64,000 nt of DNA from positions 186,001 through 250,000 of the forward strand of contig NZ_JAJOMA010000004.1 of assembly GCF_021129235.1 (NCBI RefSeq), in the 5' to 3' direction. Positions 53,481 through 64,000 of this stretch are shown here, piece after piece (position 1 is the stretch's first letter; every line of letters starts with the position of its first letter). The notes beneath the pieces are model-generated. The model was not told the origin of the DNA. It searched no databases and saw only the letters and a program-made list of their open reading frames with translations. Source of the stretch: Kineosporia mesophila. Lineage in GTDB: Bacteria; Actinomycetota; Actinomycetes; Actinomycetales; Kineosporiaceae. Made by a program: the position numbers and the translations under genes.

Positions 53481-54973
53481 TGAACCCGACCGATCAGCGG
53501 CCCGAGCCGGGCCTGCCTCCCGAACTGGCCGCTCGCATGCAGCTTCTGGCCGAGACCCAGACCCGGGACAGCCGTCCCTTCCCCCGCCTCGAGACCTCCG
53601 TCCGGCGCGACCGGATGACCCGTTTCGCCGGGCTGGCCCTGGCCGGGGCCGCAGCCGCCGCGGTGGTGGCCGTGCAGGTGCTGGCCGGGGGCGCGGCCGA
53701 CCGGGCCGACCAGGGAGTCCCGAGCCGCCCGACGCCCACCGTGATCGCCACCCGGACCGCGGAGCCGACCACCCTCGAGGAAGCCGGGTACCCGGCGGGC
53801 ACCGTCGGGTCGCTGGCCGGCGACACGACCTGGCTGGCCGGCATCCGCCAGCAGCGGGCGCGTGACAACGACCAGGTCGACGCCGACGACGTGCATGTCG
53901 TCGCGGCCGGGGACATCGACGACCGGGCCCGCTACGCGGTGCTGGTGTACTCCCGGGAACGGAAAGGAAAAGCTTACTGGGGCCGCGATATCTGGCTCGG
54001 TGACGCCGGGGCACCGGCTTCCCGGATGAGGAGCACGACCAGCAGCGGCCTGTCGGACAGCCCCGGCGAGGTGCCCTATGAACCGCTGACCCTGCTCGAC
54101 GCCCCGGACGGCACGTACGCCGGCGCGAAGGCCGTCGTGATCGTCTCCGCCCCCGGCGCCGACACCCCACAGATCGCGACCGCCCGCACTTTCGACGTGG
54201 TGGGGACGACCGAGAAGATCGACACGACCCGGCGGTCCGTGCCCTCGGCCGGCGAAAGCACCTGGGCCGGGCCGGTCACCGAAGACGAGTACCGCCTGTT
54301 CGACGTCCAGATCGCGGTCGGGGGCGCCGAGGCCGGGGGGACGTCGACGACCCACGCCCTGGGCTACGACCTGGTGGCGGTGGCAGCACCCGGCACGGAT
54401 CCCGACGAGCTCGAGTACCTCGACGGCAGCCTGGGCCGGAACCGGACGACCGGCGCACAGACCCCGGTCTGGGCCGGTACCGCCAAGGCCGGGAAGAAGG
54501 GCCAGGCCGCGGCGACGCTGCTGCGGTCGGCGAACGGCGTGTACCTCGCGGCCTTCAGCGAGCACCAGCCGGACAGTGAGGATCTCACCGGCGACATCAG
54601 CGACACCGGTGACACCGAGTACGAGGCGATCCAGCGAGGCCACCTGGTGATCCGGTCCGACAGCGATTCCGCCGCGATGGCGAGCGTCTGGACCGAGCAC
54701 GGCGAGACCCGGCGCTACCTGGTGATCGCCCCGCAGAACGCCACCCAGGTCCGGGTCGGGCAGATCACGGCCGCGGTGAAGAACCGGATGGCCGTCCTGG
54801 ACGTGTCCAGCCCCTTCACCGAGGACGGGGAGGACCGGGCGGTGGAACCGGTGGTCGCTCTCGCGGCGGACGGTTCGGTGATCGGGCAGCAGACGCCGCC
54901 CAAGAGCCAGGAGGACACGCTCTACCTGGCTGTCGATACCTCCGGCGGTGACGGGCGGTCGGTGACCCCGTAA
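53480..54973 (+). CDS. Probable anti-sigma membrane protein of the SigE-type operon
   Basis: 497 residues: a short cytoplasmic N-terminus (about 1-45), one membrane helix (FAGLALAGAAAAAVVAVQVLAGG, about 48-72) and a large outer domain of about 400 residues. The outer part is unrecognised, with repeated segments that could be beta-propeller-like (YAVLVYSRE, YDLVAVAAPG, YLVIAPQNA). No HxxxCxxC zinc anti-sigma motif is seen, so anti-sigma function rests on operon position (TGATG overlap) and topology. GTG 53477 is an alternative start. Confidence 0.7.
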   Translation: MNPTDQRPEPGLPPELAARMQLLAETQTRDSRPFPRLETSVRRDRMTRFAGLALAGAAAAAVVAVQVLAGGAADRADQGVPSRPTPTVIATRTAEPTTLEEAGYPAGTVGSLAGDTTWLAGIRQQRARDNDQVDADDVHVVAAGDIDDRARYAVLVYSRERKGKAYWGRDIWLGDAGAPASRMRSTTSSGLSDSPGEVPYEPLTLLDAPDGTYAGAKAVVIVSAPGADTPQIATARTFDVVGTTEKIDTTRRSVPSAGESTWAGPVTEDEYRLFDVQIAVGGAEAGGTSTTHALGYDLVAVAAPGTDPDELEYLDGSLGRNRTTGAQTPVWAGTAKAGKKGQAAATLLRSANGVYLAAFSEHQPDSEDLTGDISDTGDTEYEAIQRGHLVIRSDSDSAAMASVWTEHGETRRYLVIAPQNATQVRVGQITAAVKNRMAVLDVSSPFTEDGEDRAVEPVVALAADGSVIGQQTPPKSQEDTLYLAVDTSGGDGRSVTP

Positions 54974-54979
54974 AAGGAC

Positions 54980-55014
54980 GAAGGGCGGTTCCGCACGCCG
55001 CGGAACCGCCCTTC
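54980..55014. terminator. Bidirectional terminator between sigma operon and glmM
   Basis: A 15-bp perfect stem GAAGGGCGGTTCCGC / GCGGAACCGCCCTTC with loop ACGCC, followed on the plus strand by TTTCCTT, lies between the two convergent stops. Confidence 0.9.
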
Positions 55015-55034
55015 TTTCCTTGTCTCACAAAGCT

Positions 55035-56387
55035 TTACACGCTCAGCGCGAGCCGGTCCTTCACCACCGCGGCCAGGCCCTCGGCCTCGGCGCTGGCCTG
55101 GCCGGCTTCCTTGGCCTCGACCATGACGCGGACCAGGGCCTCGGTGCCGGAGGGGCGCAGCAGCACGCGGCCGGTGTCGCCCAGACGGGCCTGCGCCGCA
55201 GCGACCGCGGCCTGGAGCTCGGCGTCGTCGTGGCAGCGGTTCTTGTCCACGCCCTTGACGTTGACGAGGACCTGGGGCAGGCGCTCCATCACCGAGGCCA
55301 GCTCGGCCAGCGACTTACCGGTCTGGGCCATGCGGGCGAGCAGGTGCAGGCCGGTCAGGACACCGTCGCCGGTGGTGCTGTGGTCGAGCATGACGACGTG
55401 GCCGGACTGCTCACCGCCGAGTGAGTAGCCACCGCTGCGCATCTCCTCGAGCACGTAGCGGTCGCCGACGGCGGTCTGGATCACGCGGATGCCCTCGCGC
55501 TCCATGGCCAGGCGCAGACCCAGGTTGCTCATCACCGTGGTGACGAGGGTCTTGTGGGCCAGTACGCCCCGGTCGGCGAAGGCCAGAGCCAGCACGGCCA
55601 TGATCTGGTCGCCGTCGATGTCGCGGCCCAGATGGTCGATGGCCAGGCAGCGGTCGGCGTCACCGTCGTGGGCGATACCCACGTCGGCGCCGTGCGCCAG
55701 CACGGCGTCGCGCAGGTGCCCCAGGTGGGTGGAGCCGTAGTCGTCGTTGATGTTGAGCCCGTCGGGCTCGGCACCGATCACGATGACCTCGGCGCCGGCC
55801 TCGCGGAAGGCCCGCGGCGAGACCACGCTGGCCGCGCCGTGGGCGCAGTCGAGCACCACCTTGAGACCGTCGAGACGGCACGGCAGGGTGGCCAGCAGGT
55901 GGGCCACGTAGCTGTCACCGGCCTTGGCCAGACGGCGGGTGCGACCGACCTCGGCGCCGGTGGGGCGGGCCCAGGGCTCGCCCATGCGGCGCTCGATCTG
56001 GTCCTCGACCTCGTCGGGAAGCTTGTAGCCGCCACTGGCGAAGAACTTGATGCCGTTGTCGGGCATCGGGTTGTGGGAGGCCGACAGCACCACGCCCAGG
56101 TCTGCCTCGGAGTCGTCGACGAGGAAGGCCACGGCGGGGGTGGGAACCACGCCCGCGTCCTCGACGTCGACGCCCGCGCTGGCCAGACCGGCCATGACGG
56201 CGGCGGACAGGAACTCACCCGAGGCCCTCGGGTCACGCCCGACCACTGCTCGGGGCCTGCGGCCGTGGAAATCCGCGACCTCGCCGAGCACGTGCGCCGC
56301 CGCGACCGCGAGGTCGAGGGCGAGCTCAGCGGTCAGGTCGCGGTTCGCCAGACCCCGGACGCCATCCGTGCCGAATAGTCGCGCCAA
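55035..56387 (-). CDS. glmM: Phosphoglucosamine mutase
   Basis: 450 residues. Converts glucosamine 6-phosphate to the 1-phosphate. [11 protein letters not shown] at the start, the phospho-Ser loop [18 protein letters not shown], the metal loop [15 protein letters not shown], and the sugar loop GGEQSGH. The start codon is TTG (56387): the protein begins ARLFGTDG right after it and GAGGAA lies four bases upstream. Same pathway as glmS in this window, but on a different operon. Confidence 0.97.
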   Translation of the reverse strand: MARLFGTDGVRGLANRDLTAELALDLAVAAAHVLGEVADFHGRRPRAVVGRDPRASGEFLSAAVMAGLASAGVDVEDAGVVPTPAVAFLVDDSEADLGVVLSASHNPMPDNGIKFFASGGYKLPDEVEDQIERRMGEPWARPTGAEVGRTRRLAKAGDSYVAHLLATLPCRLDGLKVVLDCAHGAASVVSPRAFREAGAEVIVIGAEPDGLNINDDYGSTHLGHLRDAVLAHGADVGIAHDGDADRCLAIDHLGRDIDGDQIMAVLALAFADRGVLAHKTLVTTVMSNLGLRLAMEREGIRVIQTAVGDRYVLEEMRSGGYSLGGEQSGHVVMLDHSTTGDGVLTGLHLLARMAQTGKSLAELASVMERLPQVLVNVKGVDKNRCHDDAELQAAVAAAQARLGDTGRVLLRPSGTEALVRVMVEAKEAGQASAEAEGLAAVVKDRLALSV

Positions 56388-56452
56388 CGAGTTCCTCCTA
56401 CGCGGGAATGTTTCACATCTAACTCGCCGATTATCCCCCCGCTGAACGCAAG

Positions 56453-56484
56453 ACGGCCCCGGAGCCAGATAACCCCGGGGCCGT
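56453..56484 (-). terminator. Terminator after rpsI
   Basis: A 10-bp perfect stem ACGGCCCCGG / CCGGGGCCGT with a 12-base loop lies just downstream of the rpsI stop (56507), ahead of glmM on the same strand. Confidence 0.7.
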
Positions 56485-56506
56485 GCGTGCGCAGCTGATG
56501 TCTGGA

Positions 56507-57010
56507 TCAGCGCTTGCTGTACTGAGGAGCCTTACGAGCCTTCTTGAGACCAGCCTTCTTACGCTCCTTGGCCCGCGGGTCACGGGTCATGAAGCCGGCC
56601 TTCTTCATCGACGGACGGTTCGTCTCTTCGTCGATCTCGTTCAGCGAACGGGCGATGCCCAGACGCAGCGCACCGGCCTGGCCGGACGAGCCGCCGCCGT
56701 GCAGGCGCGCGATGACGTCGAAGCGACCCTCGAGCTCGGTGACCCGGAACGGCTCGTTGACGAGCTGCTGGTGCACCTTGTTCGGGAAGTAGTCCTCAAT
56801 GGTGCGCCCATTGATCTTCCACTGGCCCGTGCCCGGAATGATGCGGACCCGGGCGACAGCCTCCTTGCGGCGGCCGGTGGCCGAGCCGGGGGCGATGATG
56901 CTGGAGCCGCTACCCTTGACCGCCGGCGTGGCGGAGGTGTAGCTGCTCGGGGCGTCCTCTTCGAACTCCTCGGTGGCGGCGTCAGCCACTTCGGCGGTGG
57001 ACTCGGTCAC
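56507..57010 (-). CDS. rpsI: 30S ribosomal protein S9
   Basis: 167 residues. The S9 core runs from [21 protein letters not shown] to the invariant C-terminus [12 protein letters not shown], whose Arg contacts P-site tRNA. The first 45 residues are an acidic, Ala/Ser-rich extension common in actinobacteria. The GTG start has AAGGAGA upstream. Second gene of the rplM-rpsI operon, 70 bp after rplM. Confidence 0.98.
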   Translation of the reverse strand: MTESTAEVADAATEEFEEDAPSSYTSATPAVKGSGSSIIAPGSATGRRKEAVARVRIIPGTGQWKINGRTIEDYFPNKVHQQLVNEPFRVTELEGRFDVIARLHGGGSSGQAGALRLGIARSLNEIDEETNRPSMKKAGFMTRDPRAKERKKAGLKKARKAPQYSKR

Positions 57011-57080
57011 GGTTCTCCTTGGTGCGCTTGGCTACGGGGGTCGCGATCCGCGGGCGCCGGGTTACCGGCAGCCTCGTGGA

Positions 57081-57524
57081 TTACTGCGCGACCTGGGTGA
57101 TCTCGAAGGGGACGGGCTGCTGCGCGGCGTGCGGGTGCTCCGGGCCGACGTAGACCTTGAGCTTGCCGAGCACCTCGCGGCCGAGGGAGTTCTTCGGCAG
57201 CATGCCCCGGATCGCCTTCTCGACGGCGCGCTGCGGGTTCTTCTCCAGCAGCTCGGTGTAGCTGACCGAGCGCAGACCGCCCGGGTAGCCGGAGTGCCGG
57301 TAAGCGAGCTTCTGCTCGCGCTTCTTGCCGGTCAGGGCGACCTTGTCGGCGTTGATGATGATGACGAAGTCACCAGTATCGATGTGGGGAGCGAAAGTGG
57401 CCTTGTGCTTGCCCCGCAGGAGCACAGCGGCCTGCGAAGCGAGCCGGCCGAGCACGACGTCGGACGCGTCGATGACGTGCCAGCGGCGCTCGATGTCACC
57501 GGGCTTGGGGGTAAACGTACGCAC
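57081..57524 (-). CDS. rplM: 50S ribosomal protein L13
   Basis: 147 residues, full length: [85 protein letters not shown] start at 57524. The region 57525-57820 (296 bp, divergent from sthA) has no gene and no promoter I can identify with confidence. Confidence 0.98.
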   Translation of the reverse strand: MRTFTPKPGDIERRWHVIDASDVVLGRLASQAAVLLRGKHKATFAPHIDTGDFVIIINADKVALTGKKREQKLAYRHSGYPGGLRSVSYTELLEKNPQRAVEKAIRGMLPKNSLGREVLGKLKVYVGPEHPHAAQQPVPFEITQVAQ

Positions 57525-57820
57525 GGTCGCAGCCTCGTTCTGATCAGAGCATTCGGGTCGACATTTTCATGTGCCACGGGCAACGCCTCTTCGAATGCAT
57601 CAACGAGGTCGCTGCTCCGTCCCCGACGTGCCACGCACCAACTAGGCTCGACATGACGGACGGGTCACACAACGAGGACTCAGATTACCGGGCTGCTTCC
57701 GGGGGGTCAAAACGTGGGGTCGGCAAGCACAACTTCAGCCCGTCGATCAACCCCGCGCCGCCCACCGCCGATGGAGTGGTGGCCAGCCGCGAACCAGCTG
57801 ATGAACCGAGGGATCCGATC

Positions 57821-59239
57821 ATGGCCGACGAGCAAGAATACGAGTACGACCTGCTGGTGATCGGGAGTGGGCCGGGCGGGCAGAAAGCCGCGATCGCCGC
57901 GGCCAAGCTGGGCCGGCGCGCCGCCGTGATCGAACGCGGCGACATGGTCGGCGGGGTGTGCATCAACACCGGCACCATCCCCTCCAAGACGCTGCGCGAG
58001 GCCGTGCTCTACCTCACCGGCACCTACCAGCGGGACATGTACGGCCAGAACTACCGGGTGAAACAGGACATCACCCTGGAGGACCTGCTGGCCCGCACCC
58101 AGCACGTGATCGGCCGCGAGGTCGAGGTCATCCGCAGCCAGCTCAACCGCAACGGCGTGGATCTGGTGCACGGCACCGGCCGGTTCACCGACCCGCACAC
58201 CGTGCTGATCGAGGGCGGCCCGCAGGGCACCCGCTCGGTCACCGCGCGGTACGTGGTGATCGCCACCGGCACCACCCCGGCCCGGCCGTCCTCGATCGAG
58301 TTCGACGGCAAGAAGGTCATCGACTCCGACGGCATCCTGCACCTGGACCAGCTGCCGCGGTCGATGGTCGTGGTCGGGGCCGGGGTGATCGGGATCGAGT
58401 ACGCGTCGATGTTCGCGGCCGTCGGCTGCAAGGTCACCGTGGTCGAGCAGCGCGACCGGATGCTCGACTTCTGCGATTCCGAGATCGTCGAGTCGCTGAA
58501 GTTCCACCTGCGGGACCTGTCGGTCACCTTCCGGTTCGACGAGAAGGTCGCCTCGGTCGAGAACAACGCCAACGGCACCGTGACGAATCTGGTCTCCGGT
58601 AAACGAATTCCGGCCGACGCGGTGATGTACTCGGCCGGCCGCCAGGGCGCCACCGAGGCACTCGACCTGGCCGCCGCCGGGCTGGAGGCGGACCCCCGGG
58701 GCCGGATCACGGTGGACGACCACTACCGCACGAGCGTCGAGCACATCTACGCCGTCGGTGACGTGATCGGTTTCCCGGCCCTGGCCGCGACCTCGATGGA
58801 ACAGGGCCGCCTGGCGGCCTATCACGCCTTCGGCGAGCACGTGAACAGCCTGATCAGCCTCCAGCCGATCGGCATCTACACGATCCCGGAGATCAGCTAC
58901 TGCGGCTGGACCGAGGCCGACCTGACCTCCTCGTCCGTGCCCTACGAGGTCGGCATCTCGCGCTACCGCGAACTGGCCCGCGGGCAGATCGCCGGCGACT
59001 CCTACGGCATGCTCAAGCTGCTGGTCAGCACCGGCACGCGAAAGCTGCTGGGCGTGCATGTGTTCGGCTCCCAGGCGACCGAGCTGGTGCACCTCGGCCA
59101 GGCGATCATGACCTGCGAGGGCACCGTCGACCACCTCGTCGACACGGTGTTCAACTACCCCACCCTGTCCGAGGCCTACAAGGTGGCCGCCCTGGATGCC
59201 GTGAACAAGATCCGGGCCGTGGAGCGGTTCTTCGCCTAG
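57821..59239 (+). CDS. sthA: Si-specific NAD(P)+ transhydrogenase (soluble)
   Basis: 472 residues. A flavoprotein that moves hydride between NADPH and NAD+. FAD motif [24 protein letters not shown] motif [17 protein letters not shown], and the C-terminal dimer domain. The dithiol site of lipoamide dehydrogenase-type enzymes reads [12 protein letters not shown]: the second Cys is Thr, as in SthA, so it is not a disulfide reductase. The ATG at 57821 has GAGGGA upstream and starts just before the FAD domain. Confidence 0.95.
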   Translation: MADEQEYEYDLLVIGSGPGGQKAAIAAAKLGRRAAVIERGDMVGGVCINTGTIPSKTLREAVLYLTGTYQRDMYGQNYRVKQDITLEDLLARTQHVIGREVEVIRSQLNRNGVDLVHGTGRFTDPHTVLIEGGPQGTRSVTARYVVIATGTTPARPSSIEFDGKKVIDSDGILHLDQLPRSMVVVGAGVIGIEYASMFAAVGCKVTVVEQRDRMLDFCDSEIVESLKFHLRDLSVTFRFDEKVASVENNANGTVTNLVSGKRIPADAVMYSAGRQGATEALDLAAAGLEADPRGRITVDDHYRTSVEHIYAVGDVIGFPALAATSMEQGRLAAYHAFGEHVNSLISLQPIGIYTIPEISYCGWTEADLTSSSVPYEVGISRYRELARGQIAGDSYGMLKLLVSTGTRKLLGVHVFGSQATELVHLGQAIMTCEGTVDHLVDTVFNYPTLSEAYKVAALDAVNKIRAVERFFA

Positions 59240-59299
59240 GCAGGCCTGGCCGTGGCGGCGGTGCTGATGGAGAGGATCGGGCTGAGCGACCAGGACGGA

Positions 59300-60211
59300 C
59301 TAGACGCCGACCGTCGCATCCGCCTGGACGATCACGCGCAGACCGCCCTGCACGATGCCGAAGTCGACGGGGGTGCGGGCGGAGAGCTCGCCGTCCACGT
59401 TCACCGCCTCCCCGGGATTCGTGCTGACCCGGACGTTCTGCGTGGTCACGTGGTAGACGTGGTCGTTCTCGGTGAACGCGCCGCTGACGAAGTGCCGGGC
59501 CACCTGCCAGCGTTGCCGTGGGGTGCCACGAGGGATCGCGTAGACGTCGAGCAGGTGGTCGTCGATACCGGCGTCGGGCGAGACCACCGCTCCCCCGCCG
59601 TAGAACCGGCCGTTGGCCACGGCCAGCTGGAGTAGATCGTCGAGCTCGACGTCGGGGTGATCCCCGTCGGGAAACTCCAGCCGGGCGGAGAACGGCACGA
59701 AGCGGCGGTAGGCCTTGACGGCGGCGATCGGGTAGGCGAGAGCGCCGAGGCGCTTCTTCAGCTTCGGGTTCAGCATCTCGGTGACGCCGACAGCCAGGCC
59801 GAGGGAACTGACGTTGAGGAAACGGTCGTCGCCCACCACCCCCAGGTCGACGTCCACCGCCTTGCCCCCGGCCACGGTCTCGCAGGCCTTCATCAGGTCG
59901 GTGGGCAGACCCAGGGTGCGCGCCAGGTCGTTCGCGGTGCCGGTGGGCAGCAGCCCGAGCGCCACCTGGGTGTTGCACAGCTGAGGCGCCACCGAGCTGA
60001 CCGTGCCGTCACCGCCGCCGAGCACGATCGTGCGGGCGCCCGCGTCGATCGTCTCCTGCACCAGCTGGGGCAGAGTGCTCGGGTCGTCCACGGCGTGGGC
60101 GGCCGTCAGTGACACCCCCAGCTCCACGAGCCGGTCACGAGCCTGGTCGAAGGTCTCCCGTCCGCGGCGCGACGCCGAGTTGACGATGAGCACGGTCGGC
60201 GTCTCTGTCAC
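59300..60211 (-). CDS. Diacylglycerol kinase-family lipid kinase (YegS/BmrU-like)
   Basis: 303 residues. Catalytic-domain motifs: VLIVNSASRRG, the nucleotide loop VLGGGDGTVSSVA, and GLLPTGTANDLARTLGLP. The C-terminal beta domain includes NGRFYGGGAVVSPDAGIDD and the VNVDGEL ending. Such enzymes phosphorylate diacylglycerol, sphingosine-like or other lipids with ATP; the substrate is unknown. GTG start at 60211. Convergent to sthA; the 60 bp between shows no strong hairpin. Confidence 0.93.
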   Translation of the reverse strand: MTETPTVLIVNSASRRGRETFDQARDRLVELGVSLTAAHAVDDPSTLPQLVQETIDAGARTIVLGGGDGTVSSVAPQLCNTQVALGLLPTGTANDLARTLGLPTDLMKACETVAGGKAVDVDLGVVGDDRFLNVSSLGLAVGVTEMLNPKLKKRLGALAYPIAAVKAYRRFVPFSARLEFPDGDHPDVELDDLLQLAVANGRFYGGGAVVSPDAGIDDHLLDVYAIPRGTPRQRWQVARHFVSGAFTENDHVYHVTTQNVRVSTNPGEAVNVDGELSARTPVDFGIVQGGLRVIVQADATVGV

Positions 60212-60266
60212 GACGACCAGGCTAAGCCCGGAGTCTGAATGTTGTGTGAGAGGCCCCTGGGAACGC

Positions 60267-61979
60267 TTACCGCGCCCGCTGCACCCGTTTCTCGTCCCAG
60301 ACCGGCTCGTCCGACTCGTAGACCTGCCCGTCCGACCCGAACACCAGGAACCGGTCGAACTCGCGGGAGAACCAGCGGTCGTGGGTCACCGCCACCACCG
60401 TGCCCTCGAACGCCCCGAGCCCCTTCTCCAGGGCCTCGGCCGAGTGCAGGTCGAGGTTGTCCGTCGGCTCGTCGAGCAGCAGCAGCGTGGCTCCTGAGAG
60501 CTCCAGCAGCAGGATCTGGAACCGCGCCTGCTGACCGCCCGACAGCGACTCGAACTTCTGCTCGGCCTGCTCGCTGAGTTCGTAGCGGTCCAGCACCCGG
60601 CTGGCGGCCTCGCGCGGCAGCCCGGAACGGTGCCCGTCGCCGCGGTGCAGGATGTCGAGCAGCGTGCGCCCGGCCAGCTCCACGTGCTGATGGGTCTGCG
60701 CGAACCAGCCCGGCCGCACCCGCGCGCCGAGTTTCACCGAACCGGTGTGCGGCACCTCACCGGGCCGGGCCGTCGGTGAGTCGTCCACCGGCTGATGCTC
60801 CACGTCCGGGTCGCTGCCACCGGCCGCCAGGAGCCGCAGGAAGTGCGACTTGCCCGAGCCGTTGGAGCCCAGCACCGCCACCCGGTCGCCGAACCACAGT
60901 TCGGTGCTGAACGGCTTCATCAGACCCGTGAGCTCGAGATCGGTGGCCACCACGGCCCGTTTCCCCGTGCGTCCACCCTTGAGCCGCATGTGCACGTTCT
61001 GCTCGTTCGCCACCAGCTCGGGCGGGCCGGCCGCCTCGAACTTAGCCAGCCGGGTCTGCGCGGCGTGGTACTGCGCGGCCATCGAGTCCATGAACGAGGA
61101 CTTCGTCTTCAGCATCAGCACGAGCTGTTTGAGTTTGGCGTGCTCCTCGTCCCAGCGCCGGCGCAGCTCTTCCAGCCGGCTGTTGCGGTCGGTGCGGGCC
61201 TGCGCGTAGGTGCTGAACCCGCCGCCGTGGATCCAGGCGTTCGCCCCGGCCGCGTGCGGCTCCAGGGTGACGATGCGGGTGGCGGCGTGGGAGAGCAGCT
61301 CCCGGTCGTGACTGACCAGCAGCACGGTCTTGGAGGTCTCGGCCAGGCGCTCCTCGAGCCAGCGCTTGCCCGGCACGTCGAGGTAGTTGTCGGGCTCGTC
61401 GAGCAGCAGCACGTCGTCGGGGCCGCGCAGCAGGGCCTCGAGCACCAGGCGCTTCTGCTCCCCGCCGGAGAGCGTGTTCGCGTTGCGGTACTGGGCCTTC
61501 TCGAACGGCATACCGAGAGCGGCCACCGTGCAGACGTCCCAGGAGGTCTCGGCCTCGTAGCCACCGGCGTCGGCCCAGTCGGACAGAGCCTGGGCGTAGG
61601 CCATCTGGGTGGGCTCGTCCTCGTGCTCCATCATCTTCAGCTCGGCGGCCTCAAGGGCCTGCCCGGCCACCCGGACGGTCGTCGGCGCCACCGAGACCAG
61701 CAGGTCGCGCACGCTGGTGTCGTCGCGGACGCTGCCGATGAACTGCCGCATCACGCCGAGCGATCCGGACACCACGGCGGCGCCGCCGTGCGCGGAGGTG
61801 TCACCCGCCAGGATGCGCAGCAGCGTGGTCTTGCCGGTGCCGTTCGGGCCGATCAGCGCGGCGACCGCGCCGTCGGGCACCTTGAAGGTGACCTCGTCCA
61901 GCAGGGGACGCCCGTCGGGAAGAGTGAAAGAGACCTGATTGACGTCGATGCCGGACACACCTGACAGTGTGCCCGGCAT
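60267..61979 (-). CDS. ABC-F family ATPase
   Basis: 570 residues with two ATPase domains and no membrane domain, the ABC-F type that acts on ribosomes. First domain: Walker A ALIGPNGTGKTTLLRILAG, signature LSGGEQKRLVLEALL. The linker helix pair (about 250-330) is LEELRRRWDEEHAKLKQLVL onward. Second domain: Walker A VLGSNGSGKSHFLRLL, with His in place of the usual Thr, and signature SLSGGQQARFQILLLEL. Whether it gives antibiotic resistance or is a housekeeping factor cannot be told. The ATG at 61979 or GTG 61958 could be the start. Confidence 0.92.
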   Translation of the reverse strand: MPGTLSGVSGIDVNQVSFTLPDGRPLLDEVTFKVPDGAVAALIGPNGTGKTTLLRILAGDTSAHGGAAVVSGSLGVMRQFIGSVRDDTSVRDLLVSVAPTTVRVAGQALEAAELKMMEHEDEPTQMAYAQALSDWADAGGYEAETSWDVCTVAALGMPFEKAQYRNANTLSGGEQKRLVLEALLRGPDDVLLLDEPDNYLDVPGKRWLEERLAETSKTVLLVSHDRELLSHAATRIVTLEPHAAGANAWIHGGGFSTYAQARTDRNSRLEELRRRWDEEHAKLKQLVLMLKTKSSFMDSMAAQYHAAQTRLAKFEAAGPPELVANEQNVHMRLKGGRTGKRAVVATDLELTGLMKPFSTELWFGDRVAVLGSNGSGKSHFLRLLAAGGSDPDVEHQPVDDSPTARPGEVPHTGSVKLGARVRPGWFAQTHQHVELAGRTLLDILHRGDGHRSGLPREAASRVLDRYELSEQAEQKFESLSGGQQARFQILLLELSGATLLLLDEPTDNLDLHSAEALEKGLGAFEGTVVAVTHDRWFSREFDRFLVFGSDGQVYESDEPVWDEKRVQRAR

Positions 61980-62002
61980 CGGAGCTCAGACGCGAAACGA
62001 TT

Positions 62003-62488
62003 TCACTCGATGATGTGGACCGCGGCCTCTTCGGCGCTCGCGGCCCCCTGGTCGATGCCCACGTCGGAGCCGATCAGGTCTTTCTCCTCGTCGGCGCCCA
62101 GACCCTCGTCCGGGTCGACCAGCCGGCCCGCGCGACCCTGACCGACCTCCGCGTAGGAGAGTTCCTCGTCCTCGATGCGGTTGTTGTCCACCGAGTCGAC
62201 GTTCTCGTCCGTCGGCGAGGCCTCCAGGTCGGAGGCCAGATTCGGGTCGGGCTCCTCCTGCGCGAGGCGCGCATCGAGGCTCTCGCCCTGCGCCTCCTCG
62301 GCGTCGGTGGTGCCGAACCGGGTCATGCCCCGCGGCTTCTCCGGCGGAGAGTAACCCGCGTCGTAGACCTGCCCGTCGACGTCGTCGTCACCGAAGGCCT
62401 GGTCCAGGTCGTAGGTATCGTCGGAACCGTCGGAAGACGGCTGGTACACCTCGTCCGAGTCGCCCGGCTCAGGGGTCGAATTACTCAT
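62003..62488 (-). CDS. DUF5709 domain-containing protein
   Basis: 161 residues, very acidic. The family signature is clear: YSPPEKPRGMTRFGTT, then GESLDARLAQEEPD, GRLVDPDEGLGADEEKDLIGSDVG and the ending ASAEEAAVHII. Actinobacteria-specific, of unknown function, probably soluble and partly disordered. ATG 62488 has an AAGG-type site upstream. Stands alone between the ABC-F gene and the nuclease. Confidence 0.9.
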   Translation of the reverse strand: MSNSTPEPGDSDEVYQPSSDGSDDTYDLDQAFGDDDVDGQVYDAGYSPPEKPRGMTRFGTTDAEEAQGESLDARLAQEEPDPNLASDLEASPTDENVDSVDNNRIEDEELSYAEVGQGRAGRLVDPDEGLGADEEKDLIGSDVGIDQGAASAEEAAVHIIE

Positions 62489-62545
62489 GAAGGCGACCTT
62501 GGCACTCTCGCGCCGAGGCCGCCATTCGTGAGCGTCCGAAGATCT

Positions 62546-64000
<1,455 letters not shown>

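Noticed and set aside
53207-54700. Minus-strand open frame of 497 codons opposite the anti-sigma candidate
   Set aside because: The plus-strand gene has a coupled start, a membrane helix and a terminator; the minus frame has none of these.

Overview
The window is chromosomal DNA of a very high-GC actinobacterium. Evidence includes WhiB-family and BldM regulators, a SigD/RsdA pair beside guaB and guaB3, a groES-groEL1 operon with a His-rich GroEL tail, SthA, DUF5709, many GTG starts and several apparently leaderless promoters. The presence of bldM and whiD orthologues in Streptomyces-like order points to a differentiating or sporulating lineage. A Kineosporia-like organism is my guess; the genus cannot be proven from the sequence alone. 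No tRNA, rRNA, insertion sequence or CRISPR array is visible. No gene-free stretch exceeds 300 bp.

Layout. 0-8 kb: the tail of a GH3 glycosidase, pcrA, and a PspC-type sensor kinase/response regulator pair divergent from a PspC-LiaF-like membrane protein, then a secreted glycerophosphodiesterase. 8-14 kb: an orphan N6-type DNA methyltransferase, two NUDIX proteins, a sugar nucleotidyltransferase and a uronate dehydrogenase-like epimerase. 14-17 kb: guaA, a DUF3817 protein and SURF1. 17-21 kb: a heterodimeric ABC exporter with one consensus and one fully degenerate ATP site and a large repetitive insertion in one ATPase. 21-25.6 kb: a compositionally different stretch with a small membrane protein, a DUF2786 protein and a DUF222-HNH protein whose promoter carries a perfect LexA box. 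25.6-31.9 kb: a membrane-lipid modification operon (hydrolase, FAD oxidase, DUF1365, two cyclopropane synthase-like methyltransferases, DUF1295). 32-41.4 kb: guaB3, guaB, rsdA, sigD, bldM, a MerR/B12-like regulator, whiD, groEL and groES, a core block also seen in Streptomyces and Mycobacterium. 41.5-57.5 kb: a THUMP-like methyltransferase, the t6A genes tsaD/rimI/tsaB/tsaE, alr, nnr, glmS, coaA, an ECF sigma operon, glmM, rpsI and rplM. 57.8-64 kb: sthA, a lipid kinase, an ABC-F protein, a DUF5709 protein and a truncated ExeM/NucH-type extracellular nuclease.

How the genes work together. Housekeeping blocks cover GMP synthesis (guaA, guaB, guaB3), cell-wall precursor supply (glmS, glmM, alr), t6A tRNA modification, protein folding under HrcA/CIRCE control, and development (bldM, whiD, sigD). 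The most unusual parts are the LexA-box DUF222-HNH cassette, the asymmetric ABC exporter with its low-complexity insertion, the translationally coupled lipid operon, and a nine-unit degenerate repeat array filling the last spacer of that operon.
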